Assembly: GCA_023663025.1 (NCBI GenBank)
Contig: JAMPIC010000043.1
Coordinates: 1 to 11,736, forward strand
DNA length: 11,736 bases
Direction: 5' to 3'
Source of the DNA: Prevotella sp.
GTDB taxonomy: Bacteria; Bacillota; Clostridia; Oscillospirales; Ruminococcaceae
The position numbers and the translations under genes were made by a program. Shown here in pieces: positions 6,498 to 11,736 of the stretch (the stretch's first letter is position 1; every line of letters begins with the position of its first letter). Below the pieces are notes generated by a model. That model was not told the DNA's origin. It searched no databases and worked only from the letters and a program-made list of their open reading frames with translations.

Positions 6498-6749
6498 TCA
6501 ATCCCTGAATATCAGCAGCTTGTACGGGTCAATATTAAGAACGGCGGCAATGTTGAAGATCGCTTCCAAGGAAACGTTGCGGACGATATTCGCCGCCTCT
6601 ATCGCGCTGATGTGGGAACGGCTTATCCCCGCCGCCTCCGCAAGCTCCTCCTGTGTAAAGCCCTGGAGCTTGCGGTAGTAGGCGATGTTCAGTCCCAGCT
6701 GAATGTATTTGTATTCGTTCTGCTTAGAGATTTTTGTGGATTTCGACAT
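6498..6749 (-). CDS. Second Cro/C1-type HTH regulator
   Basis: 83 residues. Residues about 15-68 form an HTH_3-type domain: LGLNIAYYRKLQGFTQEELA, recognition helix SRSHISAIE, then an I-x-N-I-A-x-V-L helix and the motif DPYKLL typical of these repressors. The ATG at 6749 is preferred because AAAGGG lies 8 bases upstream. A GTG at 6758 would have its ribosome-binding site overlapping the codon. It converges on paralogue B with only five bases between the stop codons and no terminator, so the two transcripts should overlap. It is not closely similar to the first HTH protein. Confidence 0.9.
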   Translation of the reverse strand: MSKSTKISKQNEYKYIQLGLNIAYYRKLQGFTQEELAEAAGISRSHISAIEAANIVRNVSLEAIFNIAAVLNIDPYKLLIFRD

Positions 6750-6955
6750 TTCCCTCACCCTTTCTCTAAGTAATTTTATCAGATTTCAATAAGGTTATAC
6801 ACTTTTTAATAATATGCTATTGCTTTTTAACACAAAGCATGATATTATTATAAAAGAGCAACGTCAAGCCTTGACCCGTCCCATGCAAATTTACCGGTAT
6901 GCGGATATTCGGCAAACGTTACAATAAATAAAGCATTTTTGTACATTATTGCTAA
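6750..6955. other. Intergenic control region between the HTH gene and the ABC operon
   Basis: CTTTTTAA occurs twice (6802-6809, 6823-6830) exactly 21 bases apart, on the same DNA face, upstream of the minus-strand HTH gene; it may be its operator. A plus-strand promoter-like TTGCTT (6820-6825), 17-base spacer and TATTAT (6843-6848) overlaps it. A palindrome GTCAAG-C-CTTGAC lies at 6863-6875. No gene is seen, and no clear minus-strand promoter for the HTH gene could be fixed. Confidence 0.4.
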
Positions 6956-6984
6956 TTGACAAAGAGCACTATATGTAGTACGAT
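6956..6984 (+). promoter_or_regulatory. Promoter of the ABC exporter operon
   Basis: Consensus TTGACA (6956-6961), a 17-base spacer and TACGAT (6979-6984). The spacer contains a small palindrome ACTA-TATG-TAGT (6968-6979), which could be an operator. The leader is about 86 nt and includes a GC-rich hairpin. Confidence 0.55.
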
Positions 6985-7032
6985 TGTGTTAGTTCCTTAA
7001 TACAATAACATTATGAAATATTCGTATTAATC

Positions 7033-7057
7033 GGGACGGGAAACCCGTCCCCTACAA
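7033..7057. repeat. GC-rich palindrome (half copy) in the ABC operon leader
   Basis: GGGACGGG-AAA-CCCGTCCC (perfect eight-base arms) followed by CTACAA. It matches the right half of the palindromic element at 9584-9637. It ends about 20 bases before the ABC start codon and would form a stable hairpin in the mRNA just upstream of the ribosome-binding site AAAGGAAG. Confidence 0.7.
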
Positions 7058-7076
7058 AGAAAGGAAGAAAATCTTT

Positions 7077-7823
7077 ATGGCAGCGGTTCTTGAGGTCAGG
7101 GGACTTTCAAAAAAGTACCCCAAGAAGGACGTTTTCGCCGCGGACGGGGTAAGCTTTTCCGTTGAGGAAGGCGAAATTTTCGCCCTTATCGGTCCCAACG
7201 GCGCGGGGAAAACCACAACTATCAGAATGATATCCACCCTTATACAGCCGACGGCGGGAGACGCGGAGGTTGCGGGTCACAGCATTGTGAAAGAACCCGA
7301 CAAGGTTCGGGAAAACATCACCTACCTCCCCGACGAGGCGGGCGCGTACAAAACCATGACCGGCAATAATTACCTTGAATTTATGGCGGGACTTTTTGCA
7401 AAGGACAAGGAGACCCTCGACAAATTCGTGGAGCGGGGCAGAGTTATCTGCGGTCTGGGCGACCGTCTGGGAGAGAAAATAGGCGGCTACTCACGGGGTA
7501 TGATCAGAAAGCTGCTCCTCGCAAGAGCGGTTATGACCGAGCCTAAGCTTGCCATTATGGACGAAGCGACTTCCGGTCTGGACGTTATCAACGCCCTTGA
7601 AATACGCAAAATGATAAAGGCTCTCGCCAAAGAGCAGCATATGGCGTTCCTGCTGTCCTCGCACAATATGCTGGAGATCGAGTACGTCTCCGACCGGGTG
7701 GGCATCATGACAAACGGAAAGCTTATGGTGATCGGCGGCATAAGCGAGCTTAAAGAACGGTACGAAGCCGCCAATCTTGAGGAAGTATTTGAAAGGGTGG
7801 TGAAGAACAATGAAGTTCGGTAA
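7077..7823 (+). CDS. ABC transporter ATP-binding protein, NatA-like
   Basis: 248 residues, the nucleotide-binding subunit of an ABC-2 type exporter, acting at the inner face of the membrane. Walker A GPNGAGKT (39-46), a degenerate signature YSRGM (138-142), Walker B LAIMDE (158-163) followed by ATSGLD, and the switch histidine His196 (LLSSHNM) are all present. The segment YLPDEAGAYKTMT (83-95) replaces the usual Q-loop glutamine by acidic residues, as in the NatA-like branch. Length is typical for this branch. AAAGGAAG upstream supports the ATG at 7077. The stop overlaps the permease start by 14 bases, indicating translational coupling. The substrate (Na+ in Bacillus NatAB; other small molecules elsewhere) cannot be told from sequence. 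Confidence 0.95.
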   Translation: MAAVLEVRGLSKKYPKKDVFAADGVSFSVEEGEIFALIGPNGAGKTTTIRMISTLIQPTAGDAEVAGHSIVKEPDKVRENITYLPDEAGAYKTMTGNNYLEFMAGLFAKDKETLDKFVERGRVICGLGDRLGEKIGGYSRGMIRKLLLARAVMTEPKLAIMDEATSGLDVINALEIRKMIKALAKEQHMAFLLSSHNMLEIEYVSDRVGIMTNGKLMVIGGISELKERYEAANLEEVFERVVKNNEVR

Positions 7824-9195
7824 TCTGCTTAAAAAGGAGCTGCGGGAGCTTATCACAAAGCAGGCTCTTATCAGTATGATATTTACTATGGTGCTGCTTA
7901 TCGTCATGGGACAGATAATGGGCGGCGCAATGGAGGAGGGCTTCGATACATCCACGATAACCCTCTGCAATCAGGACGACAGCGAGTTCACCGCCGCGAT
8001 ACTGCAAAAAATCGAGGCTTCGCGAACCACGACGATAAATTACGTCACCTTTGAAAGCGACGACTACGCCGCCGAGCTTGAACGGCTGGACATCAAAAAC
8101 GCGGTTATCATTCCGCAGGGCTACGGCGAGAGCATTATCGAGAAAAAAGAGCCTGCGCTGATAAAATTTGTCAGCAAAATGTCGGCGGCGGGGCTTGCCT
8201 CAACTATGAGTACAGTTTCGGGATCGGACGTTATAAGCGAGATACAGGACGCCTGCATGGACGAGGTAATGAGCCGGAATTACGGTCTCACGGAGCAGGA
8301 AATCGCCTTAATAAAAGAGCCGATGACTACGGTGGAGTACACCGTAAACAACGGCAGAACCGCGCAGATTTCCGCTTCCGCTTTGAGCGCGATAAATATG
8401 ATGCAGTCCATGATCGCGCCCTTTGCGATATTCTTCCTGCTTATTATGGCTTCGCAGATGATAATGACGGCAATTTCCACGGAAAAAATTGACAAAACTC
8501 TTGAAACATTGCTGTCCGCCCCTGTGCCGCGAATGACGGTACTGTCGGCGAAAATGGTTGCGGCGGTAATTTCCGCGCTGCTGAACGCGCTGTTTATGAT
8601 AGTGGGATTTGCCCTCTATATGGTTGGAATGATGGGCAGCGCGGTAAGCGAAATCTCCGAACTTAACACGGCAATGGGAGGAACGCCCGCCATAGATATA
8701 GAAGCGGTCGCAAACGCCCCGATGGATATAGGCACGGCAATGGCTGAGCTTGGTCTTGCCCTTACGCCGCTTAGCTACATGCTTTTCGCGGTACAGCTTT
8801 TCCTCACCCTTGCGATAGGACTTGCCATTTCCCTTATTTTGGGAGCAATGGCAACGGACGTAAAATCCGTCCAGACGCTTACCATGCCTATCATGATCGC
8901 GGTAATGATACCGTTTTTCATAACAATGTTTATGAACGTGAGCGAGATGTCAACCGTATTTAAAATAATTGTTTACGCAATTCCGTTCACGCACACCTAC
9001 ACAGCCTTGACAAATCTGATGAACGGTGATTTGATCACATTCTGGGGAGGACTTGCGTATCAGGCGGTATTTTTCGCGGTATGTATGTTCTTCGCGGTAA
9101 GAATGTTCACTACGGACAGATTGTTTACAATGTCCTTTTCGGCGGAAAATCTTAACAAAAAGCTCGGGAAAAAGAACGTTCCCAACGAACAGTGA
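7810..9195 (+). CDS. ABC-2 type permease, NatB-like
   Basis: 461 residues forming the membrane subunit for the ATPase encoded just upstream. One N-terminal membrane helix (about 19-38) is followed by an extracytoplasmic region of about 160 residues (about 40-198), then a membrane domain with five or six helices (about 200-222, 245-273, 322-348, 356-376, 381-400, 411-430). The sequence EKIDKTLETLLSAPVPRMTV (225-244) after the second helix is the conserved ABC-2 coupling motif. This order is that of NatB and related exporters. The start ATG lies inside the ATPase gene with AAAGGGTGG upstream. The small gene downstream begins 20 bases after the stop. Confidence 0.93.
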   Translation: MKFGNLLKKELRELITKQALISMIFTMVLLIVMGQIMGGAMEEGFDTSTITLCNQDDSEFTAAILQKIEASRTTTINYVTFESDDYAAELERLDIKNAVIIPQGYGESIIEKKEPALIKFVSKMSAAGLASTMSTVSGSDVISEIQDACMDEVMSRNYGLTEQEIALIKEPMTTVEYTVNNGRTAQISASALSAINMMQSMIAPFAIFFLLIMASQMIMTAISTEKIDKTLETLLSAPVPRMTVLSAKMVAAVISALLNALFMIVGFALYMVGMMGSAVSEISELNTAMGGTPAIDIEAVANAPMDIGTAMAELGLALTPLSYMLFAVQLFLTLAIGLAISLILGAMATDVKSVQTLTMPIMIAVMIPFFITMFMNVSEMSTVFKIIVYAIPFTHTYTALTNLMNGDLITFWGGLAYQAVFFAVCMFFAVRMFTTDRLFTMSFSAENLNKKLGKKNVPNEQ

Positions 9196-9215
9196 CCGCC
9201 CGGGAGGTTTCAGAG

Positions 9216-9509
9216 ATGAGCGATGAAAAAAGATTTATTTATGTTCCGCGGGAGAAAAAATCCGTTCTGCTGCGGACGTGCAGCACGGTATTCTGCATAG
9301 GCACCGCGCTGATGTGGATATCCCGGGACAAATTCGGCTTTGAAAAGGGCGACCTGCTCATCATGAGCGGTGTGGCGGTTCTGCTGATAACCCTGTCGGC
9401 CGCAGGCAGACGTGCGGAACGCAAGGCTGCCGCCGACAGCGAGACCATACGCCGTATCCGCGAGGAATCCGGAAAGGGCGATTATAACAGCGATATTTTT
9501 TACGACTGA
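9216..9509 (+). CDS. Small two-helix membrane protein of the ABC operon
   Basis: 97 residues with two likely membrane segments (about 17-35 and 47-63), a basic stretch (AAGRRAERKAAAD, about 62-74) and a charged C-terminal tail. No recognised family. The ATG at 9216 is chosen because GGGAGG lies at 9202-9207, 8 bases upstream. A GTG at 9192 overlapping the permease stop codon is the alternative and would add eight residues. It is the last gene of the exporter operon, so it may be an accessory subunit (inferred from position only). Confidence 0.8.
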   Translation: MSDEKRFIYVPREKKSVLLRTCSTVFCIGTALMWISRDKFGFEKGDLLIMSGVAVLLITLSAAGRRAERKAAADSETIRRIREESGKGDYNSDIFYD

Positions 9510-9530
9510 AACAAAGCGGACTTCCCGATC

Positions 9531-9560
9531 TTGCAGGGGCGAGCGACCCGTCCCCTGCAG
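9531..9560. repeat. GC-rich palindromic repeat, copy with TGCAGGGG arms
   Basis: TGCAGGGG (9532-9539) pairs with CCCCTGCA (9552-9559). The core is related to the CCCGTCCCC of the other copies. It begins with CCCGATCTTG, the same lead-in as the next copy, and directly follows the stop of the small membrane-protein gene. Confidence 0.7.
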
Positions 9561-9566
9561 CCAATA

Positions 9567-9659
9567 AAAAAACCTCCCCGATCTTGTAGGGGCGGGGTTT
9601 CCCCGCCCGCGGGACGGGAGACCCGTCCCCTACAAATCAACACAAAAAACCTCCCCGAT
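9567..9659. repeat. 16-bp direct repeats flanking a palindromic element
   Basis: AAAAAACCTCCCCGAT occurs at 9567-9582 and at 9644-9659, immediately either side of the double hairpin element at 9584-9637. The right copy is half of the flagellin terminator. This looks like a duplication formed when the element arrived, or a tandem copy of the terminator arm. Confidence 0.7.
9584..9637. repeat. Double-hairpin palindromic element
   Basis: Two hairpins, GGGCGGGG-TTT-CCCCGCCC and GGGACGGG-AGA-CCCGTCCC, are enclosed by outer arms TTGTAGGGG and CCCCTACAA. It is related to the palindromes at 1955-1971, 7033-7057 and 9531-9560. It is non-coding and sits between convergent genes. Similar short GC-rich palindromes are dispersed in intergenic regions of some clostridial genomes, but identity with a named family cannot be tested here. 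Confidence 0.75.
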
Positions 9660-9672
9660 TGGGGAGGTTTTT
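9645..9672. terminator. Bidirectional terminator between the ABC operon and flagellin 2
   Basis: Perfect inverted repeat: AAAAACCTCCCC (9645-9656), loop GATT, GGGGAGGTTTTT (9661-9672). T-runs are present on both strands, so it can end both the plus-strand exporter operon and the minus-strand flagellin, whose stop codon is at 9707-9709. Confidence 0.85.
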
Positions 9673-9706
9673 AATCGTATTGTCAGGGTATTTGCCGCAA
9701 GTGAAC

Positions 9707-11736
9707 TTACTGGAGGAGCGAGAGAACGCCCTGGGGCAGCTGATTTGCCTGAGCAAGCATAGACTGGGAAGCCTGTGCAAGGATCTGCTGCTTTGTGAAG
9801 TTCATCATCTCTGTAGGCATATCTGTATCGCGGATCTGGCTCTCTGCGGAGGTCAGGTTCTCTACGGATACGTTCAGGTTGTCGATCTTGTGTTCCAGAC
9901 GGTTCTGGATAGCACCGAATGTACCACGAACGAGGGATACCTTATTGATAGCCTGGTCGATCTTGTCGATTGCGTAGTTAGCCGCTTCCTGAGTTTTCAG
10001 GTTCAGCTTATCTGTGCCGAGACCTTTAGCTGTGCAGTTAAGGTCAGCTTCCAGATCGCCGATGGCTGTGGAATCATACTTGAATGTAAATTCAACAGCG
10101 TCCTTAGTTCTTGCGCCTGCCTGGAGGATAATGCTCTCCTTGTAGGTCATCATAGCTTCGGAGTTCTTGAACGCATCGGATACGGAAACCTTGAAGCCTG
10201 CAGCAGCTTCCTTAGCAGCGTCGGAGGTTTCAACAACATGAGCCTCAACGGGTGCGTCGGAAGGAGCGTTGTAAGCGTCAACGTCAACCTTGAACTCTAC
10301 CTTACCGTCAGCGTCGGGGTCAGGTCCGTTTCCGCCGGCTGTAGCAGCCTTAGCAGCAGTGAACGATATCTTGTCACCGTCAGTAACATCACCATTAGTA
10401 TATGAAACACCAAGAGCCTTCATATTGGTGTGGTTCAACGTATCGGTAGCATCTGCGTCATTTACCCATACGGAGTTGCCATCATCCCATGTAAAAGATC
10501 TTGCTTCTGTGCTTGTAGCAGAAAGACCTGTAGCGTCAAAGCTGTTTGCAACGCCGCCTGTACTTGTGGCTGAAGCGTCTACAGCAGCCGCAGCAGGAGT
10601 ATTAACTTCGATATCGCCAACAGTCAGTTTACCGAGAGCAATACCGTCCTTAGTCTCAACCGTTACCTTGTCAGCAGCCAGCTGAAGCAGACCGGAAGCG
10701 TCTGTCATGTTGATATCGCCAGCTTCACCGGCAACATATGTTGTATCAAATGTAGCTTCCTTGAGAGCGTCGAGAGCCGCCGCAACATCTTCGGTCATAA
10801 CATCGTCTGTGAGACCTGCGTCAAGCTCAAACTTGATTGTGCTTGCTGCGCCCTTAACGGAGTCATCAGCGGGAGTAAAGGAATCCTCAGCGATAGCGGC
10901 ATTCTTGGGAGCATACTTGGTTTCACTGGTGTTCTCGAACTCAAATGTAACCGTATCGCCCTCAGCAGCAGCTCTGCCTGTGCCTGCGATGTCCATTTCG
11001 TTAAATACAGCTGTGAGAGAAGAATCGCCTGCTGTCATAACGAAACCGCCGTTGCCTGTGCCTGCGCCTGCGCCTGCAGCTGTAGTGATAGCGGAAGCGT
11101 CTGCACCCTTAATAACCTTGCCTGTAGCACTGTCAACAACAGATGTACCAACCCAGTTCTCGCCGTCATATGTGAAAGTGATCTGAGCCTTTGTAACACT
11201 CTTGTCGATGCCTGCGGTTTCCCAAATATCATCAGCAACAGTCTTGTTGTATGCCGCATTGTCAAGAACAGCGTGTGTTTCTGTTGTGCCAACATCTGCA
11301 GCCTCTGTAGCAGCGCCTGCAGCAGCCTTAGCAGCCTTGTAGTCGATAAGACCGTTAGCGTCAGCCTTAACACCGTCGCTCATAACGCCGCCGTTGAGAA
11401 CAACAACGCCGTTGAAGTCTGTATCAGCGATCTGATCGAGCTCGTCGTTCAGCTGGAGGAATTCCTGCTGAGCAGCCGTACGGTCAACGGGATCGTCGTA
11501 TGTACCGTTAGCCATCTGATCTGCGAGGGTCTTCATTCTCTGGAGAATGCTGTCTGTCTCTGTGAGAGCGCCTTCAAAGGTCTGTACCATGGAGATACCG
11601 TCCTGAGCGTTCTTAACGGCCTGTGTCATACCTGCGATCTGGCTTCTCATTTTCTCGGAAACTGCGAGACCTGCGGCGTTGTCGCCTGCGCGGTTGATTG
11701 CGTAACCGGAAGAGAGTTTCTCCAAAGATTTGGAAA
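9707..11736 (-). CDS. fliC: Flagellin, large, N-terminus cut off by the window edge (flagellin 2)
   Basis: Filament subunit, 675 codons in the window, about 23 N-terminal codons missing, about 698 residues expected. The true start lies beyond 11736; an in-frame TTG at 11725 aligns with an internal Leu of flagellin 1 and is not the start. The visible N-terminal domain (KLSSGYAINRAGDNAAGLA) and the C-terminal domain (from about KESIILQAGARTKDA to LPQGVLSLLQ) are nearly identical to flagellin 1. The central 350-400 residues are rich in Ala, Asp and Thr and diverge strongly. One cysteine remains (ADLNCTAKG), at the position of Cys551 in flagellin 1. The stop is followed by the perfect hairpin at 9645-9672. 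Confidence 0.96.
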   Translation of the reverse strand, partial: SKSLEKLSSGYAINRAGDNAAGLAVSEKMRSQIAGMTQAVKNAQDGISMVQTFEGALTETDSILQRMKTLADQMANGTYDDPVDRTAAQQEFLQLNDELDQIADTDFNGVVVLNGGVMSDGVKADANGLIDYKAAKAAAGAATEAADVGTTETHAVLDNAAYNKTVADDIWETAGIDKSVTKAQITFTYDGENWVGTSVVDSATGKVIKGADASAITTAAGAGAGTGNGGFVMTAGDSSLTAVFNEMDIAGTGRAAAEGDTVTFEFENTSETKYAPKNAAIAEDSFTPADDSVKGAASTIKFELDAGLTDDVMTEDVAAALDALKEATFDTTYVAGEAGDINMTDASGLLQLAADKVTVETKDGIALGKLTVGDIEVNTPAAAAVDASATSTGGVANSFDATGLSATSTEARSFTWDDGNSVWVNDADATDTLNHTNMKALGVSYTNGDVTDGDKISFTAAKAATAGGNGPDPDADGKVEFKVDVDAYNAPSDAPVEAHVVETSDAAKEAAAGFKVSVSDAFKNSEAMMTYKESIILQAGARTKDAVEFTFKYDSTAIGDLEADLNCTAKGLGTDKLNLKTQEAANYAIDKIDQAINKVSLVRGTFGAIQNRLEHKIDNLNVSVENLTSAESQIRDTDMPTEMMNFTKQQILAQASQSMLAQANQLPQGVLSLLQ

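Noticed and set aside
9531..9672. CRISPR-like array of GC-rich repeats
   Set aside because: Repeats are palindromes of differing sequence and length with no regular unique spacers and no cas gene.
9659..10405. 248-codon plus-strand frame opposite flagellin 2 (also 8-556 and 1160-1786 opposite flagellin 1)
   Set aside because: These mirror the conserved flagellin coding sequence, have no ribosome-binding site, and recur in both paralogues only because the flagellins are similar.
11723..11725. TTG at 11725 as the start of flagellin 2
   Set aside because: It aligns with Leu27 of flagellin 1 in the conserved SKSLEKLSSG segment; the true start is outside the window.

Overview
The window looks like a Clostridia-type Firmicute chromosome segment (family not resolvable from here). 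The evidence is the clostridial-style flagellins starting with MVVQHNLTAMNANRYLG, strong AGGAGG ribosome-binding sites, small Cro/C1 regulators next to small membrane proteins, sigma-A type promoters and a moderate-GC backbone broken by a clearly AT-rich stretch. Two partial flagellin genes lie at the ends, both on the minus strand. Everything between them is non-flagellar.

Layout: (1) 1-1804, a large flagellin running off the left edge, with a leader that carries a convincing CsrA-type hairpin just upstream of its ribosome-binding site. (2) 1919-1971, the flagellin promoter next to the intrinsic terminator of nadE. (3) 1987-3897, glutamine-dependent NAD+ synthetase with its own promoter. (4) 3957-5045, an AT-rich island with a two-gene operon (zinc-ribbon protein plus HEPN-like helical protein). 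Its promoter contains an (AT)13 tract between the -35 and the last possible -10, and it ends in a long hairpin terminator. (5) 5239-6492, a small autoregulator-like HTH gene whose promoter is covered by three imperfect palindromes spaced exactly 23 bp, followed by two tandem paralogous four-helix membrane proteins. (6) 6498-6749, a second HTH regulator converging on them. (7) 7077-9509, a NatAB-like ABC exporter operon with a third small membrane protein. (8) 9531-9672, GC-rich palindromic repeats and a bidirectional terminator. (9) 9707-11736, the second flagellin, which runs off the right edge before its start codon.

The flagellins share almost identical N- and C-terminal domains but have very different central domains, and both are unusually large. 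The first 55 bases of the window are identical to 9883-9937 inside the second flagellin, so the left edge may be an assembly break at a repeat. The most unusual parts are the AT-repeat promoter in front of the zinc-ribbon/HEPN pair, the phased operator array of the HTH/membrane-protein cassette, and the CsrA-like leader. No RNA gene, CRISPR array, transposase or phage gene was recognised.
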